From Alopecurus myosuroides (lineage: Eukaryota > Streptophyta > Magnoliopsida > Poales > Poaceae), in the NCBI GenBank assembly GCA_028641055.1, contig CM054058.1:83494020-83558019 (forward strand): 64,000 nt of DNA. Direction: 5' to 3'. The position numbers and the translations under genes were made by a program. Position 1 is the first letter of the stretch. Every line of letters starts with the position of its first letter. Positions 53,642-63,700 of the stretch are shown one piece after another. The notes under the pieces are model-generated. The model worked only from the letters and a program-made list of their open reading frames with translations, searched no databases and had not been told where the DNA came from.

Positions 53642-54133
53642 GTAAAAGGCCTGCCTCCATCTCGCCCTAATCTGGGGCCTTTTTTGTTTTTCTTCCTTTT
53701 TTTTACTTAATTACTGTTTTTATTATTGTTAGAATTATTAGTTTACAAATGTTAGAAATTTTAGTTTATGAATGTTAGAAATTTTAGATTAGACTTATTT
53801 ACTTTAAATTTGTTTAGAATTGATATAAAAAATTTAAGAATGTTAGAGCATGTCTAACAGACCCCCTATATATATGGCCCAAAACCCGTATAATAACCGC
53901 TGATATACGGGTTTGGGCTATACCCGGCCATCTAGCAGACCCCGTAAATGGACCACCCCGAACGATTTTTTACAAGTTTGGGTAGGGGGCGGCCCGTCGA
54001 CCCCTACATGTGCGGGTCGGGAGGGGATATAGAGGGCCAACCCTCTAGCTCGTGCGAGCTAGGGCGCGCTGAAGATCTTTTGAGAGTATGGACAGAGTTT
54101 ACTTTGTCTAGAAATAACAACAACAATTAAAAT

Positions 54134-54390
54134 TCAGATATGAAGAGGCATCCCTGATGCCCCTGTTAGAAGAGAGCAAATCAACACTAAAATGAAGAAA
54201 ACAGATATTGCTGCTGTATGAATGTGTTGAAGAAGCAAAGACAGGACCAAAGGTTACCAAATTTGCTGGTAACCTTTGGTCCCGTCTTTGCTTCTTCAAC
54301 ACATTCATACAGCAGCAATATCTGTTTTCTTCGTTTTAGTGTTGCTTTGCTCTCCTCTAACACGGGCATTAGGGATGCTTTCCGGATATC
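54134..54390. repeat. Hairpin 1 of the Harbinger-type element
   Basis: Arms 54134-54259 and 54267-54390 are inverted copies about 125 bp long with roughly nine mismatches and a 7-bp loop. The sequence (TTGCTGCTGTATGAATGTGT; GAAGAAGCAAAGAC) may be captured gene DNA but I do not recognise it. Confidence 0.9.
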
Positions 54391-54520
54391 ACTACATACG
54401 CAGTGAATAATTCTAATTGGCATAATATATGATCCATCGCACAGGATGTATCCAATATGAGCAATCCTTGCGAATGCTGCCAAAGCAAGCTTAGGTTCAT
54501 AAGACAGATTAATGGCAATT

Positions 54521-55032
54521 TCATGCATAGCCTGGTGAGTTACTAAAATCTTCTTTTTTGGGGTTTCCTCAAGTTTGTCCGAGTATTTTCACTGCCTCAT
54601 TCTCTTTTGTTTTTCACCTGTTCCTGTCTGCTATACAGGTCATACCAGAGTGGTTTCTGAACTATTTTGGAGGAAAGATACCAGGAACTGTCAAATTACA
54701 AGCCCCTAATGGTATTGCATTTGATGTTGGAGAGTTATGGAGAACATGAACAGAACAATCCTCAAGTATGGGTTCCGCCCACCCATACTTGAGGATTGTT
54801 CTGTTCATGTTCTCCATAACTCCAACATCAAATGCAATACCATTAGGGGCTTGTAATTTGACAGTTCCTGGTATCTTTCCTCCAAAATAGTTCAGAAACC
54901 ACTCTGGTATGACCTGTAAGCACGCAGGAACAGGTGAAAAACAAAAGAGAATGAGGCAGTGAAAATACTCGGACAAACTTGAGGAAACCCCAAAAAAGAA
55001 GATTTTATAGTAACTCACCAGGCTATGCATGA
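54521..55032. repeat. Hairpin 2, carrying a B3-domain gene fragment in both arms
   Basis: Arms 54521-54773 and 54781-55032 are inverted copies about 250 bp long with a 7-bp loop (TCCGCCC) and few differences (a 2-bp and a 9-bp indel). Each arm contains an intron border (GTGAGTTACT...CTATACAG or CTGCGTGCTTACAG-like) and coding DNA of a B3 protein. A transcript crossing it would form a long double-stranded RNA. Confidence 0.93.
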
Positions 55033-55042
55033 AAATGTCCAA
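54662..55042 (-). pseudogene. B3-domain transcription factor gene fragment (captured)
   Basis: The minus strand of the right arm reads VIPEWFLNYFGGKIPGTVKL, then QAPNGIAFDVGV and NRTILKYGW, the first half of a plant B3 DNA-binding domain of the REM type (family pattern: IP--F---FGGKI-GTV-L-AP-G---DVGV). An intron-like sequence ending in AG precedes it, so capture was from genomic DNA. The left arm carries the same coding DNA on the plus strand with a 2-bp difference that breaks the frame after FDVG. Not a functional gene. Confidence 0.75.
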
Positions 55043-55068
55043 AACCCTGTTTTGTGAGGGGCCAAAAG

Positions 55069-55163
55069 CTCGTGCGAGCTAGCAGACCCCCTACCCCCAC
55101 CCCGTAAAACAGAATATTCTGTTTTACAGGGTGGGAGTAGGGGGTCTGCTAGCTCGCACGAGT
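55069..55163. repeat. Hairpin 3 of the Harbinger-type element
   Basis: A nearly perfect palindrome with arms of about 47 bp (CTCGTGCGAGCTAGCAGACC inverted as GGTCTGCTAGCTCGCACGAG) centred on GAATATTC at about 55113-55120, with almost no loop. Confidence 0.93.
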
Positions 55164-55392
55164 TTTTGGCCGGCGAAATGCGTATACAGAGCCCTCTACA
55201 TGCGTTTTAGGGGGCGAAAACATAAGGGGTCTGTTAGACATGCTTTTAGGGGGCGAAAACATAAGGGGTCCGTTAGACATGCTCTTAGAAATTTAAGAAT
55301 GCTAGAAATGTTATCGTATGTTTAAATATTATTATGCATAAGCAATTTTAATGAATTGGATCTGAAATATATACTTACTCTTTTTGTATAGT

Positions 55393-58300
55393 ATGGAGCC
55401 AAGAGACGAAGATGCCGAAAATATGATCGAGGGTTTAATCCGCGGGCCCGACGTAGAGCCCGATGTGAGCCAGTGGATGAACGACTCCGGTGAGGGAGAT
55501 CCGGTGCTCACCCAGGGAGACGACTCCGATGAGGGAGAAGCCGACGGCTCCGATATGGGAGCAGCCGACGGCTCCGGTGGAACCATACAAATTACAAACA
55601 CCGGCTCCGAGGTGCATATATATATATGTTAATTAATGAAGCATCCGTTGTCTATATACATGTATTAACAGTCTTTATATTTTTAGCCATCCGGTTCAAA
55701 TATATCAACCGGAAAAAAAGACTAAACGAGGCGCAACAAAGAAGTTGAAAGATACAGAAAGATACAGGATCGACACGATCACAGCAGACGGCGCACCCGA
55801 GCTTCCCGCTGATGTTGCCCAAAAATTTGTGAAGCAATGCGGAGTGCTAGTTAGAGATCACATCCCGATCACTGTTAATGAGTGGAATGAGCCAAAAGAT
55901 CCGCGGAAACAAGGAATTTCATATGTCGGCAAAATAGCCAAAGATCATCTTTTCTCAAAGATTTTGGCTAATTTCAACTTACCCGTGCCGGAGGTGGACG
56001 AGAATGAAGCGGATGTGACTGAGGCCGATGTTACTAAAATGAAACATGAGATACGGGAAAAGGTCAAAGCGTGGACCCTGAAAAAGATGGCCGAGCAATT
56101 CAAAAACTGGAAGAAAAGATTGAACCTTGATTATGTTAAGAAGAACAAGACTCCTGATTTCACTCAAGGGTATGAGAAAATAAAACCCGTATGGCCAGAC
56201 TTCGTGAAGTACAAGCTGGCAGAGAATGAACTGGAAAGGACGAAAACAAATGAGAAAAACGCCGGCAAAAAGGTATATCACCATGTTATGGGGCAAGGTG
56301 GCTACAAGGGTTCTAGTCCCAAGTGGGAGACATGTGAGAACAACCTGATTCAGCAGGGAATCACTCCCGAGCCGTTCTTATGGGTCGAGCGGACAAGGTC
56401 ATGGTTCTACGGGCATGGGGGCAGGTTGGACGCCGAAGGAAAAGCAATATATAACCTAAGGCATAAAAAGAGTCATCCTCTACCCATAGAGAAGCTGAGA
56501 GACGCAATAAAGGACGTTAAAGATGGGAAGTTCGTGCCAGATAGAGAGAACGACGAGCTCACACGAGCCCTAGGAAATAAGGAACACGGAGGGCGTACAC
56601 GAGGCACAAAAGGCACTCCTCCGTGGAGTGTTGCGTTCGACTCCACCAAAAAGTTATACCCAGATAGAAGCCGTCAACGTAAAAAGGACAAGGAGGCAGC
56701 TGAAGCAGAGAATCAGGCAAACTGGAGGCGTCAACTTGAAGAAATGGTAAAGCTGACACAGGATGTAGCAAAGAAGCAGCAAGACCAAATTAACACACTT
56801 AGCCAGCAGATAGTGTCTACCGGCGCATCAGTACACATGCTAGAAGTTGAAGCTGAGGCTCCCGACGCCGCACATTCTCATCGCAAAAGCAGCGTTGCGT
56901 CCACGCAGCTACCGGATGATGATGCACCACCGATGATTTACCCGGTGGACGAGATCACGGAAATGACATCCTGTGAGCTCCACGTGAAGGTCGTCAATAT
57001 AACCATCAAGGCGGCGGCCGGATATGTCTTACCGATTGGCAACGAACCAACTCACCATTGTCTCCCTGTTCCACGGGGCTACGCTGTTGTTGGGGTCGAT
57101 GAAGTTGCCAACGGATTCGAGCGGGTAAAGCTTGATTTTCCTGAAGGTGAAGACGAAGAGTTGATTGAACTCGGATAAGCCAAGAACTCGACCGTTCTAT
57201 GGCTAAAGGAATGCATTGTGCTCACAAATCAGACGGCAAAGCCATCGAATTCTCGCATTTCTCCAGCGCAAAAGTCTCCAGCGCGGTCGTCTTCGCAACG
57301 CATGCCGTCTCCGGCGCGGTCGCCTACGCCGTGCACGTCTCCAGCGCGGTCGCCTACGCCGCCGCGTCAGCCCTCTCCGCCCACTAAGTTTCTGCCGAAA
57401 CGTAAAAAATCACCGAAACGTCAACGGTCACCCCTCCCGAAGGTACCAAAAGAGGTACCCAAGTTACCTTACGACTATACTCCCGAGGAAACCCAGAAAA
57501 ACGCAAAGGACGAATACGATGCGTGGAAATCAAAGAGGAAGGAGAAGCAAAAGCCAGATTTCCCTGAGACCGAAGAAGAGATAGAACGAGCTTGGAAAAT
57601 GGTGAAGACTCTTCATCAACCCGAGCCGAGTCTGTCATCTGACTATGACCGCTCTATTCTGAAGTCACACCAGGAAATGGTGCGGTCAACGAAGAGTAGT
57701 AGCGCAAGCGGGAAAAAGGGGAAATCAGTTGCTCAACTCGGAGAGCAGAAAAAACAATCCACGTCCCCGCTCAAAGTGATTTCCAATACCCAGGTGGGGC
57801 CGAGCACTAATATTGCTGATGAGGATATTGATCCGGAGTTTATAACACTGTACGCAGACAAGGCAGCTGATGCAGGTTTGTCCATTGCTGAGTATATGCA
57901 AACAGTGAACTACTTCCCCGCAGCTGAATGTGCGTACAAATACGAGTCCGGGCAGCCTCTTGTCAAACCCGAGGAGATAAAGAATCTACCAACGAAAATG
58001 CGAAGAGTGCATAATTGGTATATGCAAGCCGCTAATGAATCTGAGGACTGGCTATGTCTCAGCGTTAAGGACGAGCACTATGGAACTGGAAATGGAATTG
58101 TTATGATTCAATTTGAGGAATTGTTTCAGTTATACCAGCAGCAGGCCCTCGACAAATCTATCCTTAGTGCCTATTGTCTGTAAGCACTTATTTCTCTAGC
58201 TCACCTCATTCAATTGCATATATATTCATATATATATATATATATAGTACACTCATATATTATAATTGCAGAATGAAGATTCTCGAATGCAAAAGAGATG

Positions 58301-59225
58301 GAATCTATGATATTGGGTTGATTGATCCAAATATTATTTATGAAAAGATTCTTCGGCAATCTCCCAAGGATACAGAAAATAATATTCTGAGGGCAATAAT
58401 ATTTAACCAACACCGACGGGAAATACTATTTCCTTACAACTTCAAGTAAGTGTGTTACTCTGTTGTAAACATTCTGTTTTCCTTACTCGATGTTCATTGT
58501 ATAATTGATGAGTTCTGCGTGCGCAGCTTCCACTATATTCTGCTAATCTTCCAAATTGACAAAGGAAAAGTAATTGTAATGGACTCAAAACGTAAACCCC
58601 TCTCAATGTGGGCTGACATGCAGGAAATGATCCAGCGGTAATTTCAATCTTTATTAATTTCAGTATTTATATATTGCAATATATCGACTACTTTGTTTCA
58701 TTTTCGGATATCAAGTAATTACTAACTCTTTTTATTCTTTTTCTTTCTCGGGTAGGGTTTGGAAGAGGTTCATAAGGAAGTCTCCCGGTGAATGGGAAAA
58801 ACAACTTACATTTGATGTTGTGCAAGTAAGTACTATCTAGATCCGTGCCCATCTCCATTATCATGCCTGGTTGATTATTATTTTGATTGAAACAATCTTC
58901 TCGTATAGTGCTTGCAACAAGGAGACGGGAATAACTTGTGTGGATACTACGTTTGCGAGTTCATTCGTCAGACCACATCTCCCAAGGGCAGAAATTTAAA
59001 ACAACTTCATGTACGTTAATCGTCAATTCTTCTTATTACTATCTATTTTAGTTACTTAGCTTCATATATTTTAGTGACCACTCTTCTTTATATTAGATCG
59101 AACGGCTTCGGGACGGTCTTCTACCTAGGGACCGCATACGAGCAATTCAGGAGGAAATTGCGGGCTTCTTAGATGCAGAGGTCATAAACGTACATGGAGA
59201 GTACCATGCCTCCGGTTGGAACTAA
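55393..59225 (+). pseudogene. TNP1-type transposon protein fused to Ulp1-like cysteine protease (CACTA-E)
   Basis: Proposed exons: 55393-55611, 55687-58179, 58272-58445, 58527-58637, 58756-58825, 58909-59010, 59097-59225. Start MEPRDEDAENMIEGL. The large exon has the Transposase_24/TNPA-like region (WTLKKMAEQFKNWKKRL, KKVYHHVMGQGGYKG, GKFVPDRENDELTRALGN), a coiled-coil stretch, then a C-terminal domain (YPVDEITEMTSCELHVKV). One in-frame TAA (57176-57178) and a one-base slip in an A7 run near 55710 are the only obvious breaks. After a Ser/Pro/Arg-repeat linker the last exons form a C48 protease with His (FHYILLIF), Asp (VMDSK), Gln and Cys (LQQGDGNNLCGYYVCEF). Such proteases remove SUMO-like modifiers; a role in transposition is unproven. 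Confidence 0.85.
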
Positions 59226-59409
59226 GTTTGATTTTGTAATACACTCCATCGGTCATGTAATATGATCGATATACTTTGCTTCTGTAATATAAGTGTTTCT
59301 TATTCTGCTTTATATACTTATTCACTCGTGCGATCCGGGGGCTCGGTGGAGGGTACTCTTCTCGAGGTCCGGGGAGGGGCCGCCAGGAGGTCTCGGGGAC
59401 CAAAAAAAC

Positions 59410-59681
59410 GGAAATTGTAAAGCCCTGCCGCGGCAGAGAAAAGGGCAAAAGCCCTGCCGCGGCAGAAGGGGCATGCATCCCGGGTCGTATTCAGAACCGG
59501 GACTAATAGCCCTGGCCAGGTTCCAGCGCTCGGGCCACGTGGTCAGCCCCATTTGTCCCGGGTCCTGCCACAACCGGGACCAATGGGGAGGGGTATTTGT
59601 CCCGGATGCCCCGTCCCGGTTGCACAACCGGGACAAAAGGGGGCCTACGAACCGGGACTAAAGCCCCTGTTTCCACTAGTG
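59410..59681. promoter_or_regulatory. 3' subterminal repeats of CACTA-E
   Basis: Two CTGCCGCGGCAG palindromes (59425, 59454), then alternating TCCCGG and AACCGGGAC motifs and the terminus TTTCCACTAGTG, as in CACTA-C 22840-23097. Confidence 0.75.
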
Positions 59682-59741
59682 TTGCAACCGGGACAGGTGC
59701 CCCCTGGCCCCCCTGGACGAGAGGGGTTGTTTCCACTAGTG
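59682..59741 (-). mobile_element. Inverted fragment of a CACTA left end
   Basis: The reverse complement reads CACTAGTGGAAACAACCCCT onwards for 60 bp, matching the 5' ends of CACTA-C and CACTA-E. It is fused head-on to the 3' end of CACTA-E at 59681/59682 and abuts LINE DNA starting GAATCACG at 59742. Confidence 0.9.
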
Positions 59742-60162
59742 GAATCACGCTGTTTGGAAAAGTGATGGTCATAAGAGAAAGTATAGACTAACTAAATGGA
59801 GCACTATTTGCTGACCATGAGAGCAGGAGGCTTGGGGGTAAAAGGTCTTGACATAAAAAAAACAAATGCTTATTAAATCAATGGATTTTTAATCTTTTGA
59901 CCGAGGAAGGCATGTTGTAAGAACCCATTTCTAACAAACTAGATTTAGGGGTGTGCCTTGGTGTAGGATCCCCCAAAATTCGCAACTCTTAATATTGCGT
60001 ATAAGACCTAATGAATCATACATGTGGACATGCTAATGTGTTTTCTAACTACCATATTTTCTTATCCCTGGCCCATGAATAATTATCATTGTAATATATT
60101 TGTAAGTCCTTCTTTCCTGTAGCTAGAGTTCCAAGGGGGTACCCCGCATAGGCTCGCGTAAT
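59742..60162 (+). pseudogene. Second copy of the LINE 3' segment (421 bp)
   Basis: Matches 49040-49460 over its full 421 bp with about six small differences. It is cut exactly by CACTA ends on both sides: a left-end fragment before it and CACTA-F at 60164 after it. Confidence 0.95.
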
Positions 60163-60420
60163 ACACTGGTGGAGAACAGGCCAGTAGCACCGGTTTGTAA
60201 GGGCCTTTGGACTCGGATACAAAACCGGTGCTACGTATCCGGGACTAAAGGCCCCCCCTTTAGAACCGGTCAGTCACCAACCGGTTCTAAAGGCCTCCAC
60301 GTGGGCGCCGAAGAGCGCGCACAGGCGGAGGACCTTTAGAACCGGTTGGTAACACCAACCGGTCCTAAGCTTTTTTTTTCTCTTTTTTTTTCTTTTCTTT
60401 TCAGGGTTTCCAATTCCGTA

Positions 60421-60448
60421 TTTAGGGTTTAGGGTTTAGGGTTTAGGG
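60421..60448 (+). repeat. Four TTTAGGG repeats (telomere-type)
   Basis: Exactly four tandem copies of TTTAGGG, inside CACTA-F between the subterminal repeats and the gene 3' end, followed by degenerate GTGTTTCCGATTCCG-type repeats to about 60600. Confidence 0.9.
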
Positions 60449-60725
60449 CGTGTTCCGTATTTTCAGGGTTTCCGTTTATGTGTTTCCGTTTCTAAAGAAG
60501 GCAATACGTATTTTCAGAAAACACGTAATCGGAAATACGTATCCGGAAACACCGATTCCGTGTTTGCGGTTAAGTGTTTCCGATTCCGTGTTTGCGGTTA
60601 AATGTTGATGCACCAAATAAAAGTACATATATATATATACATGTAACACGAAGTAATCGACCGAGAATTACATAATCCGAAGTTCGTTTTGAATAGCTGT
60701 ATACTTGCATAGAGAATGGAGCTGG

Positions 60726-63700
60726 CTATAATTGGTTCATAGGATGGAAAAATTCTCCGTCTTCTGCTATGACTTGCGTGAGAAGAAATCCTGCCAATTC
60801 CTCTGCAATAGCCTTGCAACGGTCGATTGGTTTGAGTTGCGCCCGCTTTCGTGCCATCTTGAAAAGAAGTAGATGAAAACAATTAAGTTATGAACAAAAC
60901 TAAACATAATTAATGGCAACATAAATAAAGTTGTGAAGATCCGGTTACGTACCTCTAGATTTCTCCTAGTACGGGATTTCTCATTGATCGTCCTGTGAAT
61001 GAACTCGCAAACGTAGTATCCACAATAATCAGTTCCCTGTGGTTGTTGCGGGACTTTCTATATACGAGAAACATAATTCAGTCAAATTAATAATAATCAA
61101 GAGAATGGTAATGGTATTTAAATCAGGGTACGTAGTACTACTTACTTTGTTAATCTGAAAGTGGAGAATGTCTGCCCATGTACCGGGTTCTTCCTTGATG
61201 AACATTTGCCAAACCCTGGGCGACAAAAGAAAAATGAATAGAAGAGTTAATTATTACTTACTTGATATCAGGGAATGAACGAAAAAGAGGCCGATGAACG
61301 AAAGAAGCCGATATATATATACTTTTGAAGCATCTGACGCGCGGTCTTCCATGTGTCAGCGCCCCAGGTTAACGAGTCCCAGACTTCAACTTGTCCTTTA
61401 TCGATTCTAATGATGAACAATATGAAGTGGCCGCTGCGCACGTGTACACACGCAGTCATGCATACTCATCAATTACACTTAACATCAGGTAAGCAAAATG
61501 GAATGTCTACAAGACAGTAACACTCACTTGAATCCGTAGGGCCAAAGTATTTCTTTTTTGGTACTTTGTCGCTTCAAAAACCTTAGCAAATCATCCGGTG
61601 TATCCTTGTTGAACCTTTCTACTGTGTTTTGATGATACGAATACGGGTCAATGAACCCAAAGTCCCAGATTCCTGTCAGTCTGCATTCACGAATCTTCAT
61701 TCTGCATAGTAGCGTACAAAAAGAATGTCGTGAGTGATAATTATACGGGCAACGAACGCGAGCTTAACTAAATAATTAAATTACACAAATAAATCACTTA
61801 CAAACAGTAGCAGCTGATGATAGACTTGTCGAGGGCACGTTGATTGTACATCTGGAAGAAATCATCGAACCCAAGCTCGACACCGTAATCTCCGAAGTAG
61901 TGTTGATCCTGAACTTGAGCCATGATACAGTCTCTCTCCTGCCTTGCGGCCTCTAAGTACCAATCATGTAAACTCCGTAGTTGGGTTGTTAGATCAGTAG
62001 GATTTTCGACCAGAGGGTGCCCGGGCTTGTATGTATATACCACATCAGCAATAGCGTAACCCACGTCGCCCATGCGTGGACCGGACACTGAAGCCTGGTC
62101 AGATAAGACCTTGAGCGGGGCAATTGACCGTGCTTCTTGTTGTCCGAGCTGGGGAACTTGTTTCCCGCATTTCGTCTGCTCCGCCTGCTTCATCTCCTCC
62201 GTCTGCTTCTTCTGTGCGGTGTGCGTCTTCTCAATGTACCGTTCATAGTCTGAAAGGGGCGGCGGTGGCGGCGGTGCAGGATAATATAAGTTGTCGATGG
62301 TCCGCTCAATTTTCCACTTTGGGATGTCCTTCAGAGTTTCCTTCCAGGTGTCTGGAGGGGGCTTCCGGGGAAACTGTGTGAACCATGCGCTGGTTTTGGC
62401 TTTCACGACATCGCTTAGTTCCTCCGGAGTCATCAGGCCTGGTAACTTCGGCGGAATCTCGACTTTCTTAGATTTCCTTGGTCTCTTCTTGGGAGGAGTC
62501 CCGTTTCTTCTAAACTTCAGCTTCCGCTTTGCCGTACCCGTAGTGGGCGCATCCGTCGGCTCACGGGAGTGCACGGGCGATGGACCCTCGGCCTCGGGCT
62601 CCCAATCTTCGTTGTGGGGTGGACTTGGAGGTTCGTTGGGGGGTGGACTTGGAGGTCGTGCATTCTCTGTACGAAAGTGAAAAAACTATTAAAAATAAGC
62701 TTACATGTGGTGCAACATTCAGTAATTGATGGAGGTATATATGGTGCATTTGTACCTGGAGGAGTCGGTGGCCTTGGCGCCGAGTTAGGAAACACGATGT
62801 GTTTCTTATTCCACAATATGATACCAAGCTCCATTTCTCCCAGTGTCTTCTCGCCTTCACCTCCAGGAATATGGAGCTCAATTGAATGGCATCCCGGCGT
62901 AATTGTTGACAACCCGACACGAGCATGGGATGCTGGAATCTGACCACCATGGTAGGTTGCTCCAGGTTGATTCGGTAAAGCATAGCCTGACGCCACCCTG
63001 AAGGATATGTTCCCCATTGGCATATGTATCTCACAGTTTGTCTTCTCCGTGATATCATCCACGGGGTAGTGAGGCGCCGACGGTTCGACTGCACGACCGT
63101 CTTCTAGCTGCATGTGCGTGGAACCAACGCTGCTTCTATGCTGAGATGGGACGGCATCTGCTACATGATTGTCTTCTATTTGCAGCTGATCAGGTGCAGG
63201 ACGATGTTCTACCTCCTCTTCAGTGTCAGGTAGAGGGTGTCCCCCTTTCTTCAAGAGAAAATCCACCTTTTGTTCTAATGTCGATATCCGTTCACTCGTC
63301 TTTTTCTTGCTTCTATCACGGCTTCTGTAAGTGGCAATGTCCGCTGCAAACCCTTGGCTCCACGGGGTATCCGCTCCAAAGCCTCGTGTTCGTCCCCACT
63401 TTTCGGGGTTCCCGAGTGCCCTCGTCAGCTCGTCGTTCTCTCTATCGGGAACAAAAGTTCCTTTTCGAACAGCTTCTATTGCCTTCTCTCGGTCTGCTAC
63501 GACTTTTGTTATTTTTTCCGACCATGGTCCCTGAGCAACAATCATCCCAGTCTCAGCGTCCAACGTTGCCCCATGCGCGAACAACCAGAACTTGGACCTA
63601 TCGGGCCAGTCACGTGTCTGTGGAATGATACCTCTTTTCACAAGCGCAGCTTCATAGCTTCGCCACCTAGGCAGGACAGTCATGTAGCCACCTGACCCCA

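Larger units (their letters stand above)
53846..55284. mobile_element. PIF/Harbinger-type element made of three hairpins, in the TNP1 intron
   Basis: Ends GAGCATGTCTAACAGACCCC (left) and its inverted partner GAGCATGTCTAACGGACCCC (right, one mismatch). The target duplication TTA is at 53843-53845 and 55285-55287, as in PIF/Harbinger elements and Tourist MITEs. No transposase. The inside is three consecutive inverted repeats: 54134-54390, 54521-55032 and 55069-55163. A subterminal unit CATGTCTAACAGACCCC...CCCCCTAAAA is duplicated at the right end. Confidence 0.85.
49711..59681 (+). mobile_element. CACTA-E: CACTA element with TNP1-Ulp1 gene, lacking TNP2
   Basis: It starts CACTAGTGGAAACAACCCC and ends AGCCCCTGTTTCCACTAGTG, with subterminal TCCCGGTT/AACCGGGA motifs at both ends almost as in CACTA-C. 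Flanking triplets (AAG left, TTG right) do not match. Directly after the right end is an inverted copy of a left end (59682-59741). Contents: antisense accessory ORF, mosaic of small duplications, TNP1 promoter and leader exon, an inserted Harbinger-type element in the first intron, and a TNP1-Ulp1 gene. Confidence 0.85.

Noticed and set aside
53260..53670. Pro/Ala-rich protein gene in the GC-rich block
   Set aside because: The position between a TATA box and a splice donor fits a leader exon, and the frame is low-complexity CGCCGCCCC DNA without family similarity.
60421..60448. Telomere or chromosome end
   Set aside because: Only four repeats, inside a transposon with sequence continuing on both sides.
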